Part shown: one piece after another, positions 41,609 to 50,296 of the stretch
Numbering within the stretch: position 1 is the stretch's first letter
How the letters are laid out: each line of letters starts with the position of its first letter
Source: JAPWJZ01 sp965279315
Lineage (GTDB): Bacteria > Pseudomonadota > Alphaproteobacteria > Micavibrionales > UBA2020
Assembly (NCBI GenBank): GCA_965279315.1
Contig: OZ257145.1
Span: 2,542,001 to 2,606,000 of the forward strand
Direction of reading: 5' to 3'
DNA length: 64,000 nt
Made by a program: the position numbers and the translations under genes
Notes under the pieces: generated by a model
The model's input: only the letters and a program-made list of their open reading frames with translations
Databases searched by the model: none
Told to the model about the DNA's origin: nothing

Positions 41609-42672
41609 GCGTTTGCCCCGATTTCAAGCTGTCGAGGGTAATGGCGGCCGAGGTATTTTCCCATGCCCCACCATAGCAGGCTGACCGCCGCGATGGAAAC
41701 ATAGCCGTCGATGGCGTAATGGAACCCGAAATAAACCGCGCCCGTAAAAATCACGGCGCAAAAGGCAAGTGCGGTCAGCGTCTGGAACCTTCCGAATGCG
41801 CGGGCATAGAGGACGAACAGCCAGCACATCGCGATATGCATGCTCGGCATCGCCGAAATCGCGTTGGGGTCGATGAGCGCATCGTTGTCATGCCAGCGCA
41901 GCAGCAGGCGGCGCGCGGTTTCGGCCAGCAATGGCGACTGATGGTGAAGCGCCTGCATGTTCACGGTGATAAATTCATACGGGTTGCCCGCCGCCTTGAA
42001 AAACGTCGCGAAGAACACCGGCCCGACAGAACTGAAAACCGTCGCCGCCAGCGTACCCAGCAGCGCCCATGACAGGAAATACACCCACAGGAAACGCAAT
42101 CGGCGATGCAGCCGCGTATCCGCGAAAATGCAATACCATACTACCAGCGTCATCACGACCAGCCAGCCATAATAGGCGCGGTCAAGCGCAACGCCGAGAT
42201 TAAACCGGTTCATGGCGGGAATGATGTATTGATGCGGGAACATGCCGAAATGCATCGCCTTGTCCCATGCCGCGAAATCAATATCCCATGACAGCCGTGG
42301 AAACGGGTTGACCGAAGCGATCAGCGATTTTGACACCAAAAAAATATTACCGGTCGCCAGAACCAGAAACCCGAAGCATGTTGCCGCAAACCGTTCCCCC
42401 GACACATATTTTTTCGCGGCGCTGTCCAGTTGCTTGAGTGCCTGCCCTTGTGGCGCAGTTAACAGGAATGCCATACCTGCACCCGCATACATGCCCGCGA
42501 CAAATACAACGAAGGCAGAAACCGATAAAGTCACATAGCGCAGCACTATCAATAAATCTTCCCCACCCGCTCCCGCGTACAGAGCCTCGGCAACCACTGC
42601 GACCGTATAAATGGCGGCGGCGGCCAGCAGCGGGCGGTGGTAGCGCAGGGCGTTTTGCCATGCGGCGTTCAT
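41605..42672 (-). CDS. PAP2-superfamily membrane enzyme, tandem copy 2
   Basis: 355 residues. Motifs: AMPSMH (274-279) and FGFHYAIDGY (His 318, Asp 322), AWDKAMHFGMFPHQYI and VGPVFFATFF. Here the HDFYP of the other copies is replaced by ATFFKAAG, so the loop before the first motif differs. Overlaps copy 1 and copy 3 by 4 bases each. The four are probably made as a set in the membrane. Confidence 0.88.
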   Translation of the reverse strand: MNAAWQNALRYHRPLLAAAAIYTVAVVAEALYAGAGGEDLLIVLRYVTLSVSAFVVFVAGMYAGAGMAFLLTAPQGQALKQLDSAAKKYVSGERFAATCFGFLVLATGNIFLVSKSLIASVNPFPRLSWDIDFAAWDKAMHFGMFPHQYIIPAMNRFNLGVALDRAYYGWLVVMTLVVWYCIFADTRLHRRLRFLWVYFLSWALLGTLAATVFSSVGPVFFATFFKAAGNPYEFITVNMQALHHQSPLLAETARRLLLRWHDNDALIDPNAISAMPSMHIAMCWLFVLYARAFGRFQTLTALAFCAVIFTGAVYFGFHYAIDGYVSIAAVSLLWWGMGKYLGRHYPRQLEIGANA

Positions 42673-43700
42673 GCAGCAACCTTCCGCTGCGCGTATTTAC
42701 CCGCCAGAAACCACATCAACGACATGGCGGCGATGGAGAAATAACTGTCGACCGCATAATGGAAACCGAAATAGATGGAACTGATGACGATGCCGATACC
42801 GCAGAACAGGGCGACCGCGAAAACCTTGCGCCCAAATCCCCATGAATACAGGACGATCAGCGTGCTGGTCGCGGCATGCAGGCTGGGCATCGCCGAAGGC
42901 GCGTTCGGCACAAGCGATGCCTTGTTGCGGTACCACATCAGCAGGTTATCGTAGAGGAAGTAAAATCCACCCACTTCATCGCGGTGGCGCGCGAAATAAT
43001 CGGACAGCGGTTTGTAGATATCCGGCAATTGCGGATAAAGGTCGTGATAAAAAATCGGGCCTGCCGATGAAAAATACGTCGCCACAAACCCGCCCAGCAG
43101 GCACCAGCCGACGACATAGCATGAAACAAAGCGTAACCGGCGCGCACGGTCGCGCTCGCAAAACAATGCGTAACCCAACGCCACATACATAAAGAAAAAC
43201 CAGCCAACATAAAAAAGCTGCAACACTGTGTCCAGCCCGCGGTCGCCGAACGCCATTTGCAGCCATTCATAGGGATGCCGCCCGAAATGCAGGGTTTTGT
43301 CCACATCGGCGAAGAAAGGATCCCAGCTGTAAGGGTTGGCAAAACGGATTGTCGCCTTTTGCATGATGAAGAAGAGGGATTCAAAACAGGCAAGGAAGCC
43401 AAGGCAGGCACCCGCGAAAACCGGCCCGTTGAAATACTGCTTCACCCAGTTTTTATAGGCGGTAATTTCATTGGCGGGCGACCGCCAGACTTCGCGGAAA
43501 AAACCGCCGACCATCACCAGCGCAAGGAACAGCAGGCACAACCCCAGCACATGGCGCACGGCCAGCCAGATCCAGCCGAACATGCCGGAGGGCGACAGGC
43601 CGAAATGCAGGATTTGCGCGCAGCAGATGATGACATACACAAACCCGAACAGCAGCAGGGCCCGGTAATCGCGCCATGCTTCTGCAAAGGACTGCTTCAT
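42669..43700 (-). CDS. PAP2-superfamily membrane enzyme, tandem copy 1
   Basis: 343 residues. Motifs: AMPSLH (270-275) and FGFHYAVDSY (His 314, Asp 318), VDKTLHFGRHPYEWL and AGPIFYHDLYPQLPD. It is the first of the four copies and the most divergent, with an insertion of WRSPANEITAYKNWVKQ near residue 75. It begins 13 bases after rpoD, so all four are likely read from the dnaG-rpoD transcript or from a promoter within it. A GGGATCTTCCC imperfect palindrome lies just before the ATG. Confidence 0.87.
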   Translation of the reverse strand: MKQSFAEAWRDYRALLLFGFVYVIICCAQILHFGLSPSGMFGWIWLAVRHVLGLCLLFLALVMVGGFFREVWRSPANEITAYKNWVKQYFNGPVFAGACLGFLACFESLFFIMQKATIRFANPYSWDPFFADVDKTLHFGRHPYEWLQMAFGDRGLDTVLQLFYVGWFFFMYVALGYALFCERDRARRLRFVSCYVVGWCLLGGFVATYFSSAGPIFYHDLYPQLPDIYKPLSDYFARHRDEVGGFYFLYDNLLMWYRNKASLVPNAPSAMPSLHAATSTLIVLYSWGFGRKVFAVALFCGIGIVISSIYFGFHYAVDSYFSIAAMSLMWFLAGKYAQRKVAA

Positions 43701-43713
43701 GGGAAGATCCCGA

Positions 43714-45789
43714 CTAGGTGTCGAGGAAGCTTCTGAGCTGGCGTGAGCGGCTGGGGTGTTTCAGCTTGCGGAGCGCCTTCGCCTCGATCTGGCGGATACG
43801 CTCGCGCGTGACGGAGAACTGCTGGCCCACTTCTTCCAAAGTGTGGTCGGTGTTCATCCCGATGCCGAAACGCATGCGCAGGACACGTTCCTCGCGCGGG
43901 GTCAGCGTCGCCAGCACGCGCGTGGTCGTTTCGCGCAGGTTGGCGTGGATGGCCGCTTCCACCGGCAGGATCACGTTCTTGTCCTCGATGAAGTCGCCAA
44001 GCTGGCTGTCTTCTTCGTCACCCACGGGGGTTTCGAGCGAGACGGGCTCCTTCGAGATTTTCATCACCTTGCGGACTTTGTCCAAGGGCATGCCGAGGCG
44101 TTCGGCAAGCTCTTCCGGCGTCGGCTCGCGGCCGATTTCGTGCATCATCTGGCGGCTGGTGCGCACCAGTTTGTTGATCGTCTCGATCATGTGCACGGGA
44201 ATGCGGATGGTGCGGGCCTGGTCGGCGATCGAGCGCGTGATCGCCTGGCGGATCCACCATGTTGCGTAGGTCGAGAATTTATAGCCGCGGCGGTATTCGA
44301 ATTTATCAACCGCCTTCATCAGGCCGATGTTGCCTTCCTGGATGAGGTCGAGGAATTGCAGGCCGCGGTTGGTGTATTTTTTGGCGATCGAAATCACGAG
44401 GCGCAGGTTCGCCTCGACCATTTCCTTCTTCGCCTTGCCGGCTTCGCGTTCGCCCTTCTGGATCGTGTGGACGATGCGCTTGAATTCAAGCAGGGGCAGG
44501 CCGGACGAGAGCGCGATTTTTTCGATATCGTCGCGCAGGTTCTTGACGTCGTCCTTGTGCTTCTCGCCGAATTTCTTCCAGCCTTTGCCGGGCAGCTTGG
44601 CGGCGCCGATGAACCAGCGCGGGTTGTTTTCGTTGCCGGACCATTTTTCAAGGAAGTCCTCACGGCCCACGCCGCACGCGACGGCATGGCGCATGATTTG
44701 CCCTTCTAGGCCGAGCGTCTTGCGGTTCATGTTGTAAAGCTGTTCGATCAGCTGTTCGGAGCGATAGACGTTCAGGCGCACCGATTGCATCAGTTCGACC
44801 AGCTCCGCCTTGCAGCGGCGATAGCTTTCGTTCAGGCGTTTCGGAATTTCCTTGGTCTTTTCGAGCGCTTCGCGGCGATCTTCCAGCACCTTGGCGAGTT
44901 TCTTGTGCGCCTTGGTGATCATCTTGAACTTCTCGATGATCTGGGGCTTCAATTCTTCTTCCATCGCGGCCAGAGAGAGGCTGCTTTCGTCTTCGGCTTC
45001 GTCGTAAACCGGTTTCGGCTCTTCATCGTCGATGATGATGTCGTCTTCACCGGCGGCAGCGGCTTTTTTCGCTTTCGCTTTTTTGCGCGCTTCTTCTTCC
45101 TTCAGGCGTTCTTTTTCTTTTTTCTCGAGCTTCTCGGCGACGGCGGCCTGGATGGCCTTTGCTTTCGCGCTGATGCCGCCTTCTTCGCTGGCGCCCGCAT
45201 TGGGGGCAGCGGATTCAGGGGGCGGATCGCCTTCGGTATAGGTTGCTTCAAGGTCGATGATGTCGCGCAGCAGCATCTCGCCGTTTTCCAGCGCCTTGTG
45301 CCACGTCATGATCGCCTGGATGGTGAGCGGGCTTTCGCAGATGCCGCCGATCATCATGTCGCGGCCGGCCTCGATGCGTTTTGCAATCGCGATCTCGCCT
45401 TCGCGGGACAGCAGCTCGACCGAGCCCATTTCGCGCAAGTACATGCGCACGGGGTCGTCGGTGCGGCCAAGGTCGGTTTCGGCCAAATTGCCTGCAGCTT
45501 CCTCGCCATCTTCGGTTGCGGGTTTTGCTTCCGCTTCCTCGCCGTCGGGTTCTTCCTCGACAAGGTTGATGCCGATATCCGACAGCATCGACATTGTTTC
45601 GTCGATCTGGTCGGACGTGTATTCGCCGGGCGGCAGCAGCTTGTTTACTTCGTCATAGGTGACGTAGCCGCGCTCCTTGCCCTTGGCGACGATTTTCTTG
45701 ACCGCTTTTGCAAGCGCGCCCTGGGCCAGATTGTCATCCGCCTCTTCCGCGCCATCGGTTTCCTGATCTTCGTTTGCTTTTGCAACCAT
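43714..45789 (-). CDS. rpoD: RNA polymerase primary sigma factor, sigma-70
   Basis: 691 residues. Region 1.1 is at the N-terminus (KGKERGYVTYDEVNKLLPPG), region 1.2 DPVRMYLREMGSVELLSREGE, a long acidic and Lys/Glu-rich non-conserved insert (about 200-300), regions 2 and 3 with KKYTNRGLQFLDLIQEGNIG, KFEYRRGYKFSTYATWWIRQ and TRSIADQARTIRIPVHM, and region 4 with EEVGQQFSVTRERIRQIEAK. The main vegetative sigma factor. It begins 6 bases after dnaG and is followed by four PAP2 genes; the dnaG-rpoD pairing is normal, the PAP2 array is not. Confidence 0.98.
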   Translation of the reverse strand: MVAKANEDQETDGAEEADDNLAQGALAKAVKKIVAKGKERGYVTYDEVNKLLPPGEYTSDQIDETMSMLSDIGINLVEEEPDGEEAEAKPATEDGEEAAGNLAETDLGRTDDPVRMYLREMGSVELLSREGEIAIAKRIEAGRDMMIGGICESPLTIQAIMTWHKALENGEMLLRDIIDLEATYTEGDPPPESAAPNAGASEEGGISAKAKAIQAAVAEKLEKKEKERLKEEEARKKAKAKKAAAAGEDDIIIDDEEPKPVYDEAEDESSLSLAAMEEELKPQIIEKFKMITKAHKKLAKVLEDRREALEKTKEIPKRLNESYRRCKAELVELMQSVRLNVYRSEQLIEQLYNMNRKTLGLEGQIMRHAVACGVGREDFLEKWSGNENNPRWFIGAAKLPGKGWKKFGEKHKDDVKNLRDDIEKIALSSGLPLLEFKRIVHTIQKGEREAGKAKKEMVEANLRLVISIAKKYTNRGLQFLDLIQEGNIGLMKAVDKFEYRRGYKFSTYATWWIRQAITRSIADQARTIRIPVHMIETINKLVRTSRQMMHEIGREPTPEELAERLGMPLDKVRKVMKISKEPVSLETPVGDEEDSQLGDFIEDKNVILPVEAAIHANLRETTTRVLATLTPREERVLRMRFGIGMNTDHTLEEVGQQFSVTRERIRQIEAKALRKLKHPSRSRQLRSFLDT

Positions 45790-45795
45790 TCGGTA

Positions 45796-47598
45796 TTACG
45801 CCTCTTTGAAGCGGTCCTTGTCCTGACCGCGCGTGTACGCCTCTAGCCAGCCCTGACGCACTATATCGACAGGCTGTCCGGGTTTGGCAAAACCTGCATA
45901 TACATACAGGGAATTATCGAATAACGCATCGAGAATCTCGCCGTGACCCAGTTCATTAAGATGTTGCTTAACTGCCTGATAGTCAAGGTATATGCCCGTA
46001 TTTTCTTCGCTGTCCTGCCAACCCGCCAAAAACGCGGTGAGCGCCTGTCGCAGTTGGTCGTAGCCTTCATGGGGGATATTGACCATGCCCAACTGCTCCC
46101 CGAACTCCTCGAACAGCTCTGGATAATTGATGATGCAGGCCAGCAGCGCCTTTTCCCGCAGCAGCTTCGACGTGCGCACGGGCTTGGCCTTCACGTTCAG
46201 CGGGCGATAGGGCGTATGCGCGCCGGGGGGCAGTTTTTTGCCTTTGAAAAAGCCGGTCTGCATCTGTGGCCGCGCCTGCTGTTCGCGTGAACCCTTATTG
46301 AAGAAAACTTCACTAACCTTTTGACCTATTTCATGAATAAAGAATTCCTGAACGGACATATCGGCGATCTGGCGCGCGCGTTTTTCAAGGGCGGAACGGA
46401 AACCTGCCTTGCCCTCCGGCTGCGAGAAATTGCGGTCTTTTGACTCCTCCAGCCACATCATGTCGAAGAGGCCGATGGACTGATCCAGCACCTTCTGCAT
46501 CGCGGGCACCCCCTCGTCCTTGATCAGGCTGTCAGGGTCGTGCTCCGGCGGCAGGAAGGCAAATTTAACAGAATAATCCGGCTTCAGGATCGGCAGCACA
46601 CGCTCCAACGAACGCCCCGCGGCGCGCTGGCCAGCATTGTCGCCATCGAAGCAAAGGACGGGATTGCGCTTGCCTTCAGGCATTACCTTCCACAATTCTT
46701 CGATCTGAGTTTCCGTAAGTGCCGTACCGAGCGGCGCGACGGCGGCACGGAAACCTGCCTGCACCAGCGCGATCACGTCCATATAACCCTCGACCACGAT
46801 CACGGTTTCGCCATCGCCAATCACTTTGCGCGCGCGGGACAGACCGTAAAGGTTGCGGCCTTTGTGGAAGATCGCCGTCTCGGGCGAGTTCACGTATTTG
46901 GGCGCGGATTTATCGGGCGGGCCGCCATGGCTTTCCGGCATGACGCGACCACCGAACGCGACCACCCTGCCCTGCAGGTCCTGCACGGGAAACATCACGC
47001 GCGCGCGGAAGAACGGATAGATGTCACCCTTCTTGCGTTCGGACTCGCGGAACAGCCCCGCTTCCATCATTTCTTCAATCTTATAGCCCGCTTTCTCAAG
47101 GTGCTGCTTTAAGCCTGCATCATCCGTCGAATAGCCAAGCCTGAAACTTCTGATCGTATCTACGGTAAGGCCGCGTTGTACCAGATATTGCAGGATTTTC
47201 TTGTTTTTCGGATCGTGCAATTGCGCTTCATAGAATTTCGATGCGCTGTCCATCAAATCATACAGCGACATCTGCTTCTTGAACTTCTGCTCTTCCTCTT
47301 TCGTCGGCTTCGGGACGGGCATCCCGGCGAGGGAGGCGAGCTGCTCCACGGCCTCCATGAATTGCAGGTTGTCGTGGTTCATCAGGAAGCCGATTGAATC
47401 CCCGTGCGCGCCGCAGCCGAAGCAGTGGTAAAATCCCTTGGCGTCGTTCACGGTAAAGGACGGTGTCTTTTCCTTATGAAAAGGGCAACAACCCTTGAAT
47501 TCCCGGCCCGCGCGCGTCAGCTTCGTCCGCTTCCCGACAATATCGGACAGCGGAACGCGGGCGCGCAGTTCTTCAACAAAGGCCTTCGGGAGCGACAT
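45796..47598 (-). CDS. dnaG: DNA primase
   Basis: 600 residues from the ATG at 47598, which begins the usual MSLPKAFVEELRARV; the frame opens 39 bases earlier with no support. Zinc-binding CHC2 domain with C38, H41, C59 and C62 (CPFHKEKTPSF and YHCFGCGAHGDS), then the catalytic core near residue 100-340 with the YLVQRGLTVDTI, AFGGRVMPE and toprim acidic motifs (VEGYMDV, FDGDNAG). A C-terminal helicase-binding domain completes it. It makes RNA primers for replication. Transcribed with rpoD. Confidence 0.97.
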   Translation of the reverse strand: MSLPKAFVEELRARVPLSDIVGKRTKLTRAGREFKGCCPFHKEKTPSFTVNDAKGFYHCFGCGAHGDSIGFLMNHDNLQFMEAVEQLASLAGMPVPKPTKEEEQKFKKQMSLYDLMDSASKFYEAQLHDPKNKKILQYLVQRGLTVDTIRSFRLGYSTDDAGLKQHLEKAGYKIEEMMEAGLFRESERKKGDIYPFFRARVMFPVQDLQGRVVAFGGRVMPESHGGPPDKSAPKYVNSPETAIFHKGRNLYGLSRARKVIGDGETVIVVEGYMDVIALVQAGFRAAVAPLGTALTETQIEELWKVMPEGKRNPVLCFDGDNAGQRAAGRSLERVLPILKPDYSVKFAFLPPEHDPDSLIKDEGVPAMQKVLDQSIGLFDMMWLEESKDRNFSQPEGKAGFRSALEKRARQIADMSVQEFFIHEIGQKVSEVFFNKGSREQQARPQMQTGFFKGKKLPPGAHTPYRPLNVKAKPVRTSKLLREKALLACIINYPELFEEFGEQLGMVNIPHEGYDQLRQALTAFLAGWQDSEENTGIYLDYQAVKQHLNELGHGEILDALFDNSLYVYAGFAKPGQPVDIVRQGWLEAYTRGQDKDRFKEA

Positions 47599-47712
47599 AA
47601 CGAGAGTTTTAGATAGGATTGCCAAGCCCCGCAACAAGATTCAGGCTTGTGATCAGTTCAAAAAGCGTTATGGTTACCCAGTTTCAAAAAATTCATAATG
47701 GAGTCCAGCATC

Positions 47713-48201
47713 ATGGCCGATAACGCCCTGTCCGATAAATTCAATGATCCGGCCAACGCGAAGTTCATGAAACTCTGGGAACGCGAGATGGATATCGCCG
47801 ATGATTTCGAAATGGGCATGAACTGGTTCGACCGCTGGACCACCAAGCGCGATGGCTTCGCGGCCAGCGGCAACGCGGTTGGCGTGGATAACGCGCAGGC
47901 ATTGGTCGATTATTGGGACGCATGGCTGGTCAAGGCTGCCGCACGCCTTGCGAAGCACAAAAACGCCATTGAATCCGGCAAGGATTCATTGAGCGCGGAA
48001 TTCAATGCCAAGAGCCTGACCGAACTGCAGCCCCTATACGACGCCCTGTCGAAACTGGACGACACGCAGATTAAGAGCGGCAAGGACATCTTCAAGGCCA
48101 TGCTGGGCATCATGTCGAAAGACGACGCGCCCGCGCCGGAAGCCCAAAAGCCAGGCCCGCTGGATAACGGCAATCCGTTTAAAAAAGGCCCTGCGGTTTA
48201 A
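47713..48201 (+). CDS. Hypothetical cytoplasmic protein
   Basis: 162 residues from the ATG at 47713, with GGAG 9 bases upstream; an in-frame ATG or GTG 15 bases earlier is less likely. Mostly alpha-helical (AKFMKLWEREMDIADDFEMG, VDNAQALVDYWDAWLVKAA), soluble and acidic, with a polar Pro-rich end: KPGPLDNGNPFKKGPAV. The last part (FKKGPAV) is faintly like the ankyrin tail FRKGPTP, but this may be chance. No family recognised. It is read divergently from dnaG, and converges on the ankyrin array with a 4-base overlap. Confidence 0.75.
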   Translation: MADNALSDKFNDPANAKFMKLWEREMDIADDFEMGMNWFDRWTTKRDGFAASGNAVGVDNAQALVDYWDAWLVKAAARLAKHKNAIESGKDSLSAEFNAKSLTELQPLYDALSKLDDTQIKSGKDIFKAMLGIMSKDDAPAPEAQKPGPLDNGNPFKKGPAV

Positions 48202-49070
48202 GGCTTACGGCCAAATTTCGCGGTTTTCGGGGCGGCGACAGGCTTGCTCGTGCGCGTGGCGGCGGTGGCGAGCGCCAGTTCTTCCTGCAACAAATGCTTG
48301 CGGATCGCGTTCATGACGGCGCGGTTGCCATGGCGCTGCGCGATTTGCAGCGGCGTCGAGCCGTCGGCGGTCTTGGCGTTCATCTTGCCGCCCGCTTTAT
48401 ACAGCTTTTCGATCAGCGTTTCGTCGCGCCCTGCCGCCGCCAGGTGCATCGCGGTTTCGCCCTTTTGGGTCGCAATATTGGGGTCGGCTTTGTATTTCAG
48501 TAAAATATCGGCATCGCGGACTGTCCCCTGCTCCACCGCCTCCATCAGCGCGGTTTTGCCGAAGCGGTCGAAGGTATCCGGCTCGACGCCGCGTTTCAGG
48601 TAATCTTCCAGCTCCGCCGTTTTGCCGTTCAGCACATAATGGTTGATGCGGTAACGGTCAACCTCGATTGCCACCGCATGGGCGACATCACTGCCGAAAC
48701 GGTAGGCAATCGCTTCATCCGTTGGGCTGCTGCCGTCATCTTCGCGCGCGGAAGCCATGGGGTCGGCGCCTGCGGCCAGCAGTTTTTTGACCGATACGGC
48801 ATGGCCGGATTTGATCGCCACGCGGAGCGGCGAATGGCCGGCGGCATCCGTGCCGTTCACATGCGCGCCTGCCTCCAGCAGCATCGAAATCGCGCGGTCA
48901 TTTTCCAGCTTTGCCGCCTCGTGCAGCATCGGGCTGCCGTTCTGTTCCGCATTGGGATCTGCCTTATCCACAAACAATAATGTATGCAGGGCCTGAAGGT
49001 TTCCATTGCGGATGGAATTTTTCATGAATGTCGCCGCCGCCTGCGGCGATATGTTGATCGGGTTCGTCAT
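48198..49070 (-). CDS. Ankyrin-repeat protein, tandem copy 3
   Basis: 290 residues, a near-continuous ankyrin solenoid: repeats such as NGSPMLHEAAKLENDRAISM, GHSPLRVAIKSGHAVSVKKLL, KTALMEAVEQGTVRDADILL, GETAMHLAAAGRDETLIEKL and GSTPLQIAQRHGNRAVMNAI. No signal peptide or membrane helix. It ends with a polar tail VAAPKTAKFGRKP. Binding partner unknown; ankyrin proteins are protein-interaction scaffolds. Start overlaps the stop of copy 2 (ATGA), and its stop overlaps the end of the convergent gene by 4 bases. Confidence 0.9.
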   Translation of the reverse strand: MTNPINISPQAAATFMKNSIRNGNLQALHTLLFVDKADPNAEQNGSPMLHEAAKLENDRAISMLLEAGAHVNGTDAAGHSPLRVAIKSGHAVSVKKLLAAGADPMASAREDDGSSPTDEAIAYRFGSDVAHAVAIEVDRYRINHYVLNGKTAELEDYLKRGVEPDTFDRFGKTALMEAVEQGTVRDADILLKYKADPNIATQKGETAMHLAAAGRDETLIEKLYKAGGKMNAKTADGSTPLQIAQRHGNRAVMNAIRKHLLQEELALATAATRTSKPVAAPKTAKFGRKP

Positions 49071-50296
49071 GGCGTCGGCCCCTTGCGGAAACGCGCGGTC
49101 TGGGGCGCTGCGACGCTGCCGTTCAGGCCGATGGCCTGCTTCACGGCGATGCCTTTTTCATGCGCGTAATACGGCTCGACAAGGTGGAGCATGGTTTTTT
49201 TCTTAATCTTCTGCGCGATATCCAGCGCATCCCTACCGCCATAGGATTTCAAAATCGCGCTCGCGCCAGCCTCCAGCAACGAGCGCACGACATCCGGTTC
49301 GCCCTTGCGGATAGCGGCGTGGAGGGGAAGTTCGCCAACACTGGCGTTGTTCAGTATTGCGCCATACTTGATCAGCACCTTGACGGCATCCAGATGTGAT
49401 TCACGGACGGCGTGTTGAAGCGGCGTGTAGCCATGCATATCGACCGTTTCCTTGGGCACGCGGTCTTTCAGCAATTCCTCCAGCTTCGCAGCATCGCCCG
49501 TAAAGGCGGCTTGGTTGACCTCGAACTTGCGGGCGGCAGCGCTGACTGCTGCCGAAATCTCCGGGCTGCTCATGCGCGAGTATTCCAGGTCGGACATTTG
49601 CTTGCCCGAAACAGGTTTCCACGCAGTCGCGCGCGTATCCGCGCCGGCATCGAGCAGCATGTTGACCAGATCTACGTCTTCACTGGCGATGGCCGCCCAC
49701 AATGCCGTGCGTCCCGACGCGTCGGCAACATTGACGCGCCCGCCGCTCGCAAGCAACAGCGCGACCATTGCCTTGTTGCCGGTATCGGCAGCCGCGACCA
49801 GAAACGGCGCATCGCCCTTATCGTTCAGGGTCACATCAAGCCCCTTGTCGATCATGCCGCGCAGGGTCGATGTCATGCCGCGTGTAATGATTTCGCCGAC
49901 TACGAGCGCGACATTGTCCGGACGCGCGATATTATCCGGCCCCCGAAGTATCGCAGAAGCATCTGCTCCGTGGCCGAGGAGGATGCCCACAATGAATGGC
50001 TCGGTGGTGGGCTTCTGTGCAAATTTTTCGACCGGGAAAACGTGGTTAAGGGCGGTCAGTCCTTCGTTATCCACCGCATGGATGTCGGCGTCGTTCGCCA
50101 GCAGGAATTGAGTCATGCCGGAATGTCCATGACGCGCCGCGATCATCAGCGGGGTGCGTCCCGATGCGTCGCGCCCATTGATGTTTGCTAGCTTGAGCAA
50201 AAATCTCTCTGCGGCCTGCATGTCGTTGCTTGCTACTGCGTTGTGCAGGGTAGCGGGCGAGACGGCGTTGAACGTCCGGGCGGGCTTGCGTATCAT
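49067..50296 (-). CDS. Ankyrin-repeat protein, tandem copy 2
   Basis: 409 residues, the longest of the three. Repeats include GRTPLMIAARHGHSGMTQFL, GDAPFLVAAADTGNKAMVALL, GRTALWAAIASEDVDLVNML and GYTPLQHAVRESHLDAVKVL; the short linker around residues 235-270 (ATAWKPVSGKQMSDLEYSR) breaks the solenoid in two, and a similar region occurs in copy 1. The tail is SVAAPQTARFRKGPTP. Overlaps copy 1 upstream and copy 3 downstream by 4 bases each. Soluble; role unknown. Confidence 0.9.
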   Translation of the reverse strand: MIRKPARTFNAVSPATLHNAVASNDMQAAERFLLKLANINGRDASGRTPLMIAARHGHSGMTQFLLANDADIHAVDNEGLTALNHVFPVEKFAQKPTTEPFIVGILLGHGADASAILRGPDNIARPDNVALVVGEIITRGMTSTLRGMIDKGLDVTLNDKGDAPFLVAAADTGNKAMVALLLASGGRVNVADASGRTALWAAIASEDVDLVNMLLDAGADTRATAWKPVSGKQMSDLEYSRMSSPEISAAVSAAARKFEVNQAAFTGDAAKLEELLKDRVPKETVDMHGYTPLQHAVRESHLDAVKVLIKYGAILNNASVGELPLHAAIRKGEPDVVRSLLEAGASAILKSYGGRDALDIAQKIKKKTMLHLVEPYYAHEKGIAVKQAIGLNGSVAAPQTARFRKGPTP

